64,000 bases of DNA, from contig CM060854.1 of the NCBI GenBank assembly GCA_030737835.1, positions 16,968,859-17,032,858 on the forward strand, read 5' to 3'. The stretch is from Acorus gramineus. Taxonomy: Eukaryota > Streptophyta > Magnoliopsida > Acorales > Acoraceae. Position numbers and translations under genes: made by a program. The notes under the pieces were generated by a model. It had not been told where the DNA came from. It ran no database searches and saw only the letters and a program-made list of their open reading frames with translations. Shown in pieces: positions 34,003-46,200 of this stretch. How positions within the stretch are numbered: the stretch's first letter is position 1; every line of letters starts with the position of its first letter.

Positions 34003-34709
34003 ATTTGCACAATTCTTCTATAGAGGATTCGAACACATCCCTCATGTCAGAGATGAAGAAGTTAAATACCCACATAATACATTATTCAAGAGCAACTTTG
34101 CTGCAGGACACAATGTACAAGTATAATACAAAAATAACACACTGACACATGCAAACCTACAACTTGCTGTTTAACAGATTCTGATTGAATACTTGATTCA
34201 CACAACTTCTTTTTATAGAGGGATATTGCAGACATCCCAACTGCCAGAGTTGAATAAGATAACCACTGACAAATAAAAATAAAATGTGACTCAAAACAAA
34301 AACTGAGATCAGTGAGCAAGAGGCAAACACTTCTAGATCAAAGAAGAAGACTTTAAAATTCCAAATAAAAGTAAGGATCCTACAATGCATAATAAATTTA
34401 AACTGTTAAAACAGAGTTGAGCCGTCTCTCACACTCCCACCCTTACTCATCTCTCGAATCCTTCCCCATCTGTAATTCATGCCTGATCCCACCAGAGATC
34501 AATCACATCATAATCAACAAAGAGAAAGGGAAAACCCAGATATGTATGCGTCCAATAATTGCGTGCCGAAGATCAGAAAAACCCAACTCTCTATCCGGCA
34601 ACCCATAATCAACCAAGTGAATAAAGAAACTGAGAAGGGGAAAAAAAAAAAAAAACAACCCAACATTCAATCATAAATCTTGATAAGAAAGACTGACCCA
34701 CCCACATTT
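34003..34709. other. Sequence between the repeat and the translocator gene, with probable 3' UTR
   Basis: No independent gene. The part next to 34710 is downstream of the minus-strand translocator gene and probably includes its 3' UTR. Confidence 0.4.
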
Positions 34710-35789
34710 TTAATTCTCCTCGTCCTTCTTTTCGGATGCCTCCCTCTCCGCCATGAGCAGGGACCCGGCCTCCTCGTCCCCCTTTTCGGCGGCGCTCTTC
34801 TTCTGCGCCTCCTTCGCTTTGAGCGCCTGCAACTTGGAGTGGTTGTAGTACGCCACGCCAAGGAACGCGATCCCGTACCCGAACAGGTTGATCGGGGTGA
34901 CGGCGTCCTTGATCACGGACCACGAGAACGCGATCAAGATCCAATCTTTCACCACACCCGCAACATTCATCGTCAGCGCGGACGTCTTCCCGACGAGCAG
35001 GAACACGGCGAGGTTCAGCGCGAACGCGCAGAGGGAGTTGGTCCCGAAAACAAGGAAGTCAAAGCGGAAGCTCGACGTCTCCCTCAACACCGGGTACTCG
35101 ACGAACACCCAAGGCACGAAGAGGAAGACGAGACAACACGGCGCGACATAGTAGAGGGAAGTGATGGGGTTGAGGTTGATGCCTTTGGAGGTGAGCAAGA
35201 TCTGGATCAGAACGAGCCGCGTGGCCTCGAAAGCGACGGCGCCGAGCTGCAAAGTCACGCCCTTTACGTCGAATCGGGCCTCGCCGTAGGCAGCGACAGC
35301 AACGCCGAGAGAGATGGAGACCATATTGAGCATGGATTTGGACTTGAAATGGTCCTTCTTGAGGAGGACGGCGATGGAGTAGACGGCGACGGGCATGAGG
35401 GCTTTGAGCATCTGAATGAAGGAGACGGAGAGGTAGATGTAGGCGGAGTTGGAGAACCAGAGGGAGAAGGAGTAGAGGGCGCCGATGGGGACGACGGAGG
35501 AGATGTAGAGGTGGCGGGACATGGAGGAGGAGGTGGTGTCGACGAGGCGGAAGGCGCGGACGAGGAGGAAAGCGAGGGCGGAGCAGAAGGACATGTGGAT
35601 CATGGTGAGGGAGATGGGGAAGGGCCAGTTGTACATCTTGCGATCGAGGATGTACTTGTTGTAGACGATCACGGTGAAGGAGAGGGCGATCCATAGAGCG
35701 ACGTAGGCGTAGGAGAGGAGGACCTTCTTCAGGACGCCCTCGCTCAGGGAGGAGGTTGTTGAAGAAGAAGAAGAACCTCCCTTGCCCAT
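34710..35789 (-). CDS. Probable sugar-phosphate/phosphate translocator (At2g25520/At5g25400 type)
   Basis: A single-exon gene of 359 codons. The protein opens [20 protein letters not shown], then carries the triose-phosphate-transporter (TPT) fold of the drug/metabolite transporter superfamily: [110 protein letters not shown] and [20 protein letters not shown]. About ten membrane segments; both ends are polar and the tail is acidic/lysine-rich. It has no plastid transit peptide, in line with Golgi/endomembrane members of the KT/KVAG group. The substrate is not established from sequence. Length matches the family, no damage seen, and third positions are GC-rich. Confidence 0.93.
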   Translation of the reverse strand: MGKGGSSSSSTTSSLSEGVLKKVLLSYAYVALWIALSFTVIVYNKYILDRKMYNWPFPISLTMIHMSFCSALAFLLVRAFRLVDTTSSSMSRHLYISSVVPIGALYSFSLWFSNSAYIYLSVSFIQMLKALMPVAVYSIAVLLKKDHFKSKSMLNMVSISLGVAVAAYGEARFDVKGVTLQLGAVAFEATRLVLIQILLTSKGINLNPITSLYYVAPCCLVFLFVPWVFVEYPVLRETSSFRFDFLVFGTNSLCAFALNLAVFLLVGKTSALTMNVAGVVKDWILIAFSWSVIKDAVTPINLFGYGIAFLGVAYYNHSKLQALKAKEAQKKSAAEKGDEEAGSLLMAEREASEKKDEEN

Positions 35790-35791
35790 TG

Positions 35792-35816
35792 TTTCTTCTT
35801 CTTCTTCTTCTTCTTC
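35792..35816 (-). repeat. GAA repeat in 5' UTR of translocator gene
   Basis: About eight GAA triplets on the transcribed strand end just before the ATG, a common purine-rich leader in plants. Confidence 0.7.
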
Positions 35817-35887
35817 GATCGACGACTCCTCTACTGTTCCAAGAAGGGATTTTGGTTTCTGGGTTTGGGTTTGATTTTAGAGAAATG

Positions 35888-35899
35888 TATTTATATATA
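35888..35899 (-). promoter_or_regulatory. TATA box of translocator gene
   Basis: Minus-strand TATATATAAATA about 100 bp upstream of the ATG, predicting transcription start near 35860. T tracts at 35966 and 36013 flank it upstream. Confidence 0.55.
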
Positions 35900-36045
35900 C
35901 ATATTGTGCCGAGTTTGAGAGAGATGGGTGGGGGTGTTTCAAGGAAAATTAAAAATGGGGGATCTTTTTTTTTTTTTTTTCCTTCAAAGAGTGATATGTC
36001 GTGGGAATTTCGTTTTTTTTTTTTTTTGTCCTTTGTTTTTTCTTT

Positions 36046-36593
36046 GGGGAAATTCCAAATAACCCCCTGTAAACGGTCTAATATCTATATAACCCCTTGA
36101 CATTTCCTAAAGTCCATGTAAATCCCAAAACATATTTACAAATCTAAATAACCCTCTAAGTTAAATTTTCATTGATAGATAAAGAATATTATACAAATAT
36201 TCTATTTTATTAACTTTAATTAAAAACAAAGTACATCAAAAAAACTCATACAATTTGTTAAAAATATAAAAAAATTTCTATACATGACGATTTTATCCCT
36301 CTAGATATTTTATAAAGTCATATTTTTTTATTAATAAAATCATTTTATAAAGCCATATTTTATAAAGCCATATTCTTAAGATTTTTCATATTTTAAACAT
36401 ATTATAAATAATTTTTGGTATACTATAATTTTAGTCAGAGTTGATCAGACAGAATATTGACAAAATAATCATAATCTGTCAATGAAAATTTAATAAGATT
36501 TATATAGGTGTTTCAGGGTCACATGGATTTAAAAAAAAGTCAAGGGGTTTTATGGATCTTTAGAAGTTTAAGAGGGTTATTTGGATATTTCCC
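36046..36593. mobile_element. Inverted-repeat element, ~550 bp
   Basis: Left end GGGGAAATTCCAAATAACCC; reverse complement of the right end GGGAAATATCCAAATAACCC. The similarity of the arms continues through AACCCCTTGAC and TCCATGT for over 100 bp. No coding sense. It lies in the upstream region of the translocator gene. The flanks are T-rich, so a target duplication cannot be defined. Confidence 0.65.
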
Positions 36594-37323
36594 TTTTTTT
36601 TCCCGGGATTTATTTGTGCATCATCATTTTCGCGAGTGTCTCATATGCTTTGTGCTTTCTCACCCGATTTTGAAGAAAAAAAATAAATAAATAAAAAATT
36701 TGTTGGGTGAGCACCCATTGTGTGATATAAACCAAACTGTTATTTTCAGCGTAGCTTCATCAAAGAGTATTTTTTTTTTTTTTAGCATTTTAATAAAATA
36801 ATTGGGATACATTTGGATGTGAAATTAAAATGATAGGTTTCTTAAAATTCTGTAATCTAAACTCAGTTTTTAAAAATCGAGTTGTTGAATTTTTTATTTT
36901 TTTTTTAGTCTAAAAATGTAAGATGGTATTTAAAAAATTAAATACTGAAAATATATTTAGATACTCTTTTGAGAATCTTTAACTTTACAAACATTCAAAC
37001 CAGATCTTAACAATGTTATTAACGTAGAAAATGAAATCACCTAACATGATATAAGTCTGCTAAATTTTATACATATACAAAATGTGTATTTTATTTCTGA
37101 CAACTTAACACTAAATAATATAATATTTAAATAATTATATAAGATTAATTTAATAATTAAAATTCTTTCATCCGATCAACCTACTTTTGATAGATTAAAA
37201 AAAAAATTGTTTGATATATCAATCAATTTCAAACTTAGTCCTGAACAGAACGTGAGAAAGGGTCACTTCAAGGGTACCACGTGTTTTGTTATAATTTTCT
37301 ATTTCAAATATTATTTTTTGTAG
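36594..37323. other. Spacer, nothing recognised
   Basis: AT-rich, with homopolymer T tracts and no coding or repeat signal that I can see. Confidence 0.4.
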
Positions 37324-38275
37324 GTTTAAAGACATCTAAGTCCCTACAAACATGAAAAAATCCATATAAGTCCTTACTAAAATTAGGACAGACGTACGAG
37401 TCCCTGAAAACTCAGAAAAACCCAATTATCATCCCTGAATTAAATTTTCATTCAAATGTAACGGAATATTCCTAGAATATTCCATCACATATAATTGTGT
37501 AGACATTAAAGTCCTTATAAACAGTCATAAAGATAAATTAGTCCATGCAAAAGATAAAATTGCCCCTAAAAGACTTTTACATTAAACTGTGTATATATTG
37601 TAGTCCCTATAAATAATCATAAAGATAAATTAGTCCCCGCAAAAGATAAAATTTCCTTTAAAAACTTTTACATATAATTGAATAGACATTACAGTCCTTA
37701 TAAACAATCGTAAAGACAAATTGGTCCCTCTAAAAGACAAAAATACCCTTGAAGGATTTTTACATTTAATTGTGCAGACATTGCAATTTAAAAATTAAAT
37801 ACCCTCTAAAATACTGCAATTTCTACACAATTAAATGTAAAAAATTTTCAGGGGCATTTTTGTCTTTTACATGTACCAATTTGTCTTTACGATTATTTAT
37901 AAGGACTGTAATGTCTATCCAATTAAATGTAAAAATCTTTTAGGGGCAATTTTATCTTTTGCAATGACTAATTTGTCTTTATAATTGTTTACAGGGACTG
38001 CAATGTGTACACAATTTAATGTAAAAGTCTTTTTGGGGTAATTTTGTCTTTTGCAATGACTAATTTATTTTTATGACTGTTTATAAGGACTTCAGTGTCA
38101 ACACAATTATATGTAACAGAATATTCTGAATATTCTGTTAAGTTTGTATTGAAATTTAACTCAGGGATGATAATTGGATTTTTCTGAGTTTTTAAAGACT
38201 CGTGCGTCTGTGCCAATTTTCATACGGACTTATATGAGTTTTCCCATGTTTATAGGGACTTATATGTCTTTTAAC
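37324..38275. mobile_element. Foldback-type element: ~950 bp palindrome of tandem units
   Basis: Outer ends GTTTAAAGACATCTAAGTCC and, in reverse complement, GTTAAAAGACATATAAGTCC. Each ~470 bp arm contains an end block, an AATATTC-rich palindrome and then about three tandem units of roughly 107 bp with the core AGTCC(C/T)TATAAA...AAAGATAAATT(A/G)GTCC...AAAAGA(C/T)AAAAT. The arms meet near 37795-37820 with almost no loop. No coding sequence. The structure fits a non-autonomous foldback or long-TIR Mutator-like element; a target duplication is not clear because the flanks are homopolymeric. Confidence 0.8.
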
Positions 38276-41200
38276 TTTTTTTTTTTATTAATAAGACTGG
38301 GTAGAACATGCCTAGTCTCCTTTAATGTGTACAAATCTTATTCTACTCACGAGTGTAAATGTTGACTCTGCCGTGTGAGAAGTGTTAGAAAAATAAAAGA
38401 CAATGTTTTGCTATGGCGATCAATTGAACATATGCCGTTGAATCAAAGGAACGCGTAGGGGTCTTGACTCTTGAGGGGTTTAGTTAACTGAATTGGAGGG
38501 TTTAATCGGTTCCGATTTACACGTGTGAGGGAGTGACCGTTTCGTGCATTGACGAGGACCGTCACATGCTACTGAGGTTCACTTTTGCTTCCGTTACTTC
38601 ACCAGTCTTTAAAATAACAATTCTATCTTAACCGTTGAATCAATGGACCCCCTTTTCTTACATATTTCGTTATTTTGTGACTTTAAGTGATTGAACCGCA
38701 ACATGGCACCAAAGGTACGCTTTTGCATGATCTGTGACGTGGTCAATAAATAGAGAAGGGCTTCAAATGCAGTTAATGAGGGTTTTTTAATATTATAAAT
38801 TTATTAATATGTATGACTTGAAAAACAAGACATTCCACTGTAAAGAGATTGAAAATTTTCATTTGAGATGAAGCGCATTCAATTTTCTTTATGTTATTGA
38901 ATTCAACAAATTTTGGGATTTGTTAATTTAATGGACACGATGCAACTTTTTCTTGGTGGTTGGCGTGTTATACAAGTTAGGCTTAGGGTTTGATTTTTGT
39001 GGGAGAACTTGTTTGGCCCTTCTTTTTTTTTTTTTTTTGAGTTTTCATGTGAAGCTATGTGCGGTTGTGTGAACGTGACATAAGGTCATCGAATCGTTAA
39101 CATCATGTTGTAAGGATTACCAAAAAAACATTAAATTATTAGGTGATTTGGTGAGAGTGAAAGAGAATAGTCAACTTTAGGAATAACCATTTTTAAAACT
39201 CTTTGATGCCATTTCAATATACCAAGTTGTCTAATTGACTTATCACTCAAAGGGTTACACAAAAAAAAAAAAAAAAAAAAAAGCAGTAGCACTTCCTTCG
39301 ATATGACACATTCTTGGATATAGTCTGAAATAATGAATGATATTATATGTCGTTGGAGATCAATTAGTAGTTTAGACATTATTTTCAAGGTCTGTTTATT
39401 ATTTTGATTGGATAAAATTTTGGGAACTTATTCTTTGTTGACTTGATCACAACTATAGCCAGTGGCATCACAACAGAGAGATGTTCAACCCTTAAAAAGA
39501 TTTGGTGGATCCATTCCCCCTGGTACAAATTTTAGAAGGTCAAGAAGGAAATCATTTGAAAGACGTATTATGAAGATCTACCTAAGTGTTTTAGGCTATT
39601 ATCACATACAATTGATATCAAAGTCCACGTAAATAACTCATACACTTACCCAATAATTTACAAGTTTTTAAATCACCACAATTTATATGGTTTTTCTCAT
39701 AATAAACATCATGCTTTAATAATATAATAGCTCTTACTGATATTTTATATTTCTAAATTATAATATATTATACATACATATGTTGAAGAAGATTGTAATA
39801 TTTTGAATAGGTGCTTGAGAATTGTCCCACATCAGAAATAGGAAAAACATTTTTTACTTTATATGTTAATAAAGGGTGTTAGAAAAGACAAAGAGGGACC
39901 ACACATGTGTATGCACGTACATGTGTATGCGCACGCACGGCGCATTATGCAAAAATGCAAATAAAACTATGTTCCTTAAACAAATTTAGATTATCAGTTT
40001 CACAATCTTCAAAGAGTGTTGTAGAAACTTCTTGAGTTTAGTTGTATCCCTTTATTGTTGTTCCCTAAATTATTTTTTCAACATATACATATATGTATTT
40101 GACAATCAATATTGGAATGGTTTTCTTTCGTATTAAAGTATACATAGAGTACTGATTCATTCTAGCTACCAATTTCAAAGATAAGAAAGATTGTGAGGGA
40201 ATTAGAAACTGTAGTGGTTGTTGAGATGTAGGTTCTTTGTTGGACAACACAACAACCAGTCCAAACTGAAAATAAAACACTTTGTCACTTAATCCACACT
40301 GGGAAGTTTGGTTGGAACAGATTCTTCTCTACCCGTCCCTTTGGGAAGTGATGATGCACATGCAAACCCATAAACTTCAATAAAATGAACCCTAATAATA
40401 GCTAGCGTCCTTTTGAGTGTGCATTCATATAGCATTCGATGAGGGAGTTGAATATGCATTTCTTCAACACTTAAAGAGTCTTTCTTTCCCATCTGCTATT
40501 CAAATGAAATTCTGCAATCCTTCTGTTTCATCTCATAGGCCCCCTTTGGCAATGGGTTAAATTTTTTTTTGTCTTTTTGTTAATTTACTACAATGTAGAG
40601 TATCGTGTAATAGTTATGAACTTAGCCACCTTTATCTTTGTTATATAAACCACATCTTTGGCTGGGATTTGGTATGATTTATATATCTTTTTTAAATGCT
40701 AACATGTATTATACCTAAACAAATTTTTAGTAATATGGAAACAAGAGAAGAAAGTTGATTGATGCATCTAGTATTATATTAATATTTTATGCACATATAT
40801 TTTCTTTTTGTCTATATCAATGAATGAAAAAATTATATAAATTTTGAATGCATCTCTTATGTGATCTAGTTCATCAAATGTTCAAGGTTCAAAAATAATA
40901 TTCCAATGACATGGATATTAGAGGGGACAAAATCGATCAACAGATCCAGGTAATGAGATCTGTCTACTCTGCTTTTGTCAGACTGACTGATGCTGGTTGC
41001 CGGCAATCCACAACCTACGACATCAAAGTCAGCCAAGTGGAAATCTAGGGTTATGGAAAAAATGAATTTTCCACATACGGATAGGGAGAGATAATGGTTC
41101 CCTATTTATAGGCCTATCAATGGGTCGGGTCCGGGTCAAGTCGGGGTGGACCCGGACCTAACCCATTTGATTATCGGATTCTTCGGGTCGGGTCCATATC

Positions 41201-42636
41201 GTGTTTCGGGTCGGGTCGCGTCGGGTCAACCCATTAACAAACCTAGGCCAAACAAAGAGAGGTTGAGGAACTTCTTAAGGGCCTACAATGACTTCATTTT
41301 TTTTCTTTTTTAATAGAATCTAGTGTATTATAAATAGTTCTTCACTATTTTGATTTTTTAATGTTTTATGAGGGAACATTTGAAATACGGTTTGGATTAT
41401 TATGCTTTTACGTGAAGTTAAAAGGTTGTAAAGCATTTTAAATGTTTAAAATTTTAAATTATTATTCAATATTTAGTTATAAATGTTTGGTTGAATCATG
41501 AATGTTAAATTGGATCATAAATATAAAAAAATAATGATTTTTGGGCCCCAATTGCTAGACCCCAACTTAAGCCCCATGAGGTGGCAATCCTGAAATACCC
41601 ATATTACCCCCCACCCTAATTAATCTCACCGTTTTTCAATAATCATCCAATTAATGCTGAGTTAGTTAAGATTTGAGAGAGAATTTCCATTTATGAAGAT
41701 ACAATTCAATTGCATGATCAAAATAAATAAAAAAATCACAAGTTTCATAAAGATTGATATGTCACAAAGAAAACAAACATCAATTACAAATTTCATTCAT
41801 ATTTGATCGGCGATTTCAATTTCAACGTTGAAAGAGAAGATTTCAATGTTTTTTCTTTTTTTTTTTCTTTTTTGTGTGATTTGATGGTGGTGTAAACATC
41901 CAGGTTAGGCCTTTCGAACCCCCAAAAAAATCACCATTTACATTGTTTTAGTTCCAAATTTGAATGGTGGAAATGAAAACAAACATCGAAATCAATTTTT
42001 TTTTCAGTTTGATCTGTGGAGGATATTAGAATTGCATGGTTCATTTTTTTTTTGTTCACGACCTGATTGTGGTGAAACAATGACGATCCAATCAGGTTAG
42101 GTTTATTTCGATCTGAATAATTCATATTGATCTGATTTTTTTATTACTCCTTTGATTCATCATATACCTTTTTTGTTTGTATCTGGATTTAGATGCACCC
42201 CTGTGTGCTATGTATGATCTGAATAATCAATTTTTATTGGTGTGTATGTGTATATTTATGCATATTGAGTAATTGAGTATATTTTTTAGCTTTGAATGAT
42301 CATTATTCAACTCATTAGATTAATAATTACTAGTATCGAATGTATAGATGTTATTTCAAATTTCAGATACACGTGTATCTTGACTTTGTTTTCAAGCTCT
42401 ATTTGAAGTTTGACATTTTATTTCTATGGAATTGATTAATGTGTACCCGATTAATATTTAATTGCTAATTGTCATATATATATAAAGGCTTGAAGGACTT
42501 TATTTAAAAATCTATGTACTACTAATTAACATGTCTAGTAATTAAAAATCTACATGGTTTGTTTTGGTTTTAAGATACAGCACTGTATCTTAATTTTAAT
42601 TATATAACATGTGACAACTTTTCTATTTCTCAACAG
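38276..42636. other. Long spacer with scattered repeats
   Basis: No gene recognised over 4.3 kb. Contents include A/T tracts (39022, 39260), a GTCCCACATCA motif at about 39827 followed by a TATA-like TTTATATG, alternating CA/TG-rich sequence at 39900-39950, and a GGGTC-rich patch (41113-41235). 41870-42630 may be the decayed upstream part of the FAR1-like remnant. Confidence 0.4.
41113..41238. repeat. GGGTC-rich repeat patch
   Basis: Begins CCTATCAATGGGTCGGGTCC and continues with many GGGTC/GGGTT units and inverted GGACCCGGACC. Sequence of this kind is common at ends of plant hAT-type non-autonomous elements. No second end is identified. Confidence 0.35.
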
Positions 42637-43265
42637 GCAGTGAGGACGATTATATGGATGACACATTTGAAGAATCAATTCATTTGGAAGACATCCACGA
42701 TTCATGTGAAATGGAAACCAGTTTATCAAAGGAAATGTCTGATTTGGTTGATCCACAAAATGTGGATGAGATGGTAGCATGTGCAGAACAGTCTATTCCA
42801 TCTGTTGGGATGTGTTTTCATTCTGAATCTAAAGTGCGATTTTTTTATAATAATTTTGCTCACAAGGTTGGATTTGGCATTGCCAAGATTCATGGGAAAA
42901 AGGATGAAAATGGAAGGCAAAGGTTTTTTTGTCTGGCTTGTTGTAGAAATGGGAAGCATGTACCAACTGGAAAGAATGCGTTTAATGCTCGGTCTTCAAT
43001 CAAGACTGGTTGTGGTGCCAAGATAAACATTAGTGTGAAGGTCATTCTCATATGTGATTTCATTTGATTCTACCTATTTGACAAATAAATATGACATGCC
43101 TTTTGCTCCTTTTGTTTGTGTTAATCACCACGGTCAATCTATGGAAGAAGAAGCGCAAGGTGTGTGTGTGTGTGCCTTTGATGTTGTTGTTGATGATTCT
43201 CTTCTCTCTAGCCCTTTTATGCTCCCTCTTGTTATGCCTGTGTCATTTGGAGCGCTCTGTTTGAA
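42637..43265 (+). pseudogene. FAR1/FRS-like (MULE-derived) gene remnant
   Basis: A good acceptor (CTCAACAG, ending 42636) precedes an acidic leader and a FAR1 DNA-binding domain at about 42805-43040: FHSESKVRFFYNNFAHKVGF, KDENGRQRFFCLACCRNGKH, TGCGAKINISVK (Cys residues of the zinc fold present, C-terminal His-x-His part absent). The sequence then jumps, in another frame, to the start of a MULE transposase core near 43048-43140 (ISFDSTYLTNKYDMPFAPFV, VNHHGQSM; usual form FDTTYLTN...GVNHHGQS). The ~100 residues that normally separate these parts are gone, and the rest of the transposase and SWIM zinc finger are absent. Intact relatives are light-signalling transcription factors or MULE transposases. 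This copy is broken. Confidence 0.75.
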
Positions 43266-43299
43266 AATTTGGTTACATAATTTTTTTTCCTAGAAGTTA

Positions 43300-46200
43300 T
43301 GTATTTCCAATTTGGTATTTGGATTTGATTTTGTTAAAATCCAAGATGAAGAGGTTTAAATATGATTTTATTATGAGATGTCCAGTTTTGAGTTAGCTTT
43401 CGTACAGAAGTGGAATTAGATCAACTGGATTCTTGTAGTAAAAGTTATGGGTATTTTTCCAAGTATACCCCGGGGATGGAAATTCTGGCAGTAGCCCAGC
43501 TCGATGTTTAGCTCTAATTTAGGAACAGCTGGAGAGCTTATTTGATCTAGGCATGAACATGAAAGTTGTAGATAATCTTCTTGGCTTTCCAACGGAATTG
43601 GAATTGTGCAATTCGGAGCTACATCGAGGAAGTTATGGCTGTTCCAGTGAAGCATGCGCAGAATTTCTAGTCAAAGGGCGACTTAGTAATTTCCCTCCTT
43701 AGATATTTGTGTGATAAATATCTCTCTCTCTCTTCCCTTCTCACTTCCACGCCACTAGAATTTCTGGTCTCTCTTTCTCTCCTTCAAAGCCCCACCAAGT
43801 GTTTGGTTTATTTACTCAAAGAGAAGAAGAGAAGGAGGAGGTGAAGGAAGAAGAGAAGGTTGGTTTATGTGTTGTTGTTGTTTGTTCCCCTCTCATGCTC
43901 TCATATGTTGTTCTCCCCCCCCCCAACCTGTTTTTCGCAGCCAAGGAGGAGGCTGAGGAGAGCTGAGGTGGAGGTGGTGGTTGAGGTCGTCACGGGTGCG
44001 TCGAGGGCCCCCGAATCTCCCCCTTTCGTTCCCCCTCCAAGGTGAGCTCCTCCCCTTCTTTTCTTGGTTTTCTTTGGCTTAAGGGGATGTTGGGGAGGTC
44101 ATGCATGCTATGCATAGGGGTTAGGGTGTGTGTGAGGGGTTGGGAAGGGTTAAAATGGGGTTAGGGGGGGGGGGGAGCTGGGCGCAGTCTGCGCGCGTGC
44201 GCGCGCAGGCGGGCGCGCAGACTCGTGCAGGCGCGTCCGCGGGTGCGCGCAGGCGCTGGCGAGAGCGAGAGTGCGCGCGAGTGCGCGCGGGCGCGCGCGG
44301 GCAGTGCGCCTGGGCATGCGCCTGGGCGCGGGGCTGGGGACCAGTGCGCGCGCGCGGGTGCGTGCGCGTGCTGGGGAGTGCGCAGGGTGCTGCGCGCTGG
44401 GCTGGACGCGCGGTGTGCGCGAGCGCGCTCGAGCGTGCGCGCCCATGCGGCAGCGCGTCTGGGCGCACGGGCGGGCGCACGGCAGTGCGCCGATGGTGTT
44501 GGGGTGCGTGCGTGCGTGCGCATTCGTGCGTGCGCGTGCGGGGGGCCATGCGTGTGGCTGCCCAAGGGTTCGGGTAGGTGTCGGGGCACTCGGACTCGCG
44601 TGCGTACGTGCGTGCTCGCATGCGTGCGAGTCCGTATGCATGCTTGTCCGAGTGTTGGGTATTTCTAATGATTTCTATGTGTAAATTGTGTTGTTTCTCA
44701 ACAGTTGGATGCCCCTACCTTGCAGATCTCGTCGAATGGGATGCGCGAGGTCCCGGGTCGTAAGGTGAGTGGTTTGATTCCAATCCCCCCCCCCCCTCTC
44801 TCTAGGGATGCGCTCGACCCGCATAGACGCCTGTCGCGCATCGATGGGGCCCCCTAGCTATAATATGTAAATAATATGCATGCCACCCTAGACTTTGTAT
44901 GCTAGGGATATGCACCCTTATATCATGTATAGCGGCCTATGCATGTTTAGTCACCATGTCCTTTTGATTGGAAGGCCCCGACCTATGCATGTTTCCCATT
45001 TAGTTTAATTTATTTAAATCAAATGTGAGCATATTGTGATAAGCATGCCTTAGAGAATATTATAACCTTGTTGTTATAATATATGTTTCCCCGCATCTTA
45101 GTTATGCGCCCTGGAGGAATTCTTGAGAATTCATGGCATTAGTAGTGTTAGAAATCGTTGTCGACGGATCCAACAGGATCGTACGCGCGTGAGTAGGCTG
45201 TCTTCTCCTTTTGGTTGGATCCGATGTAGGGACTCCCCAGCGTTAGATAGGCTATCCTGATAGAGGGCTCCCATCTGTAGGTACCTCCGATGCGTCGGAC
45301 TGTGCTGATCGTGGGAGTATACCAGGCAAGCTACGGAGTGGAGGAGAGGCTACCGGGTGAACCAGGGGTGGAGAGCAGCCTAGTCTGAAAAGACCCATGA
45401 CACCCATAAAGGGTGAGCGTGGGCTGGGTCGGCGATGTTACTACCCACTAGCTTGTGTAGTTACTCCCGTTTAGGGACTATGACTACTTTAAGGTTAATA
45501 TGAGTGTGTTGGTTGTTGTTATGCATGTGTGTGATATCTCGATAAGCGAGTATCGAGAGTGGTTGTTTTCCTTTGGGTTTCGCTTTGCGAACATGGGATC
45601 GTTCTCCCCTTCGTTGGATCCGATGTAGGAACTCCCCGGCGTTGGCTGTACCTGACAGAGGGCTCCCGTCCGTAGGTACCTCCGATGTGTCGGACAGTAC
45701 GGATGGTGGGAGTGGACTAGGTGGAGGCCACGAGGGTGGGAAAGGGCTACTGGCGGATCAAGGGTGTAGAGCGGTAAGTTGAGGAGATCGGGTTGTAGAT
45801 ACTACCCGGGAGAGGGTTAATGAATGATGTCGTGAGCGTGGAATCGTTCTCCCCTTCGTTGGATCCGATGTAGGAACTCCCCGGCGTTGGCTATACCTGT
45901 CAGAGGACTAGGCAGAGGCCACGAGGGTGGGAGAGGCTACCGGTGGACCAGGGGTGTAGAGCAGTCTAAGTCTCTTCCCAAAGTCCCAAGATGTCTCCTT
46001 TCAGGAGTGAGGGTGTGGATGAGGCGAAGACACGTCGCCTCGTGACCCATTCATTGTTCGACCGTTCCCATAGTTGTTGGGTCCGGTCTCGTGATCGATG
46101 TTGAAGGACATCGTTGGGCGATTGTCTAGATGTAGATGATCCAGTAGTGTTGAGTAGACCAGTAAATCCGGGTCTCTTCGACCGACGGTATGGTCTCTAG

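Noticed and set aside
30604..34660. A single ~4 kb minus-strand solo LTR from TGTCACACCCC to a second CCCAA
   Set aside because: Only the inner end looks LTR-like; the proposed duplication is weak and no internal LTR landmarks are shared, so only a possible end is noted.
34680..35696. 338-codon plus-strand frame opposite the translocator gene
   Set aside because: Mirror of a GC-rich gene; Asp/Glu/Gly/Val-rich translation without domains, whereas the minus strand encodes a clear transporter.
42654..43293. Functional FAR1-RELATED SEQUENCE transcription factor
   Set aside because: Frame change and ~100-residue deletion between the FAR1 domain and transposase core, and no C-terminal half or SWIM finger.
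44121..44684. Long overlapping frames on both strands in GC-rich DNA
   Set aside because: Arg/Ala/Cys/His-rich low-complexity translations in several frames at once, produced by GTGCGC repeats; no domain, and they lie in the putative LTR intron.
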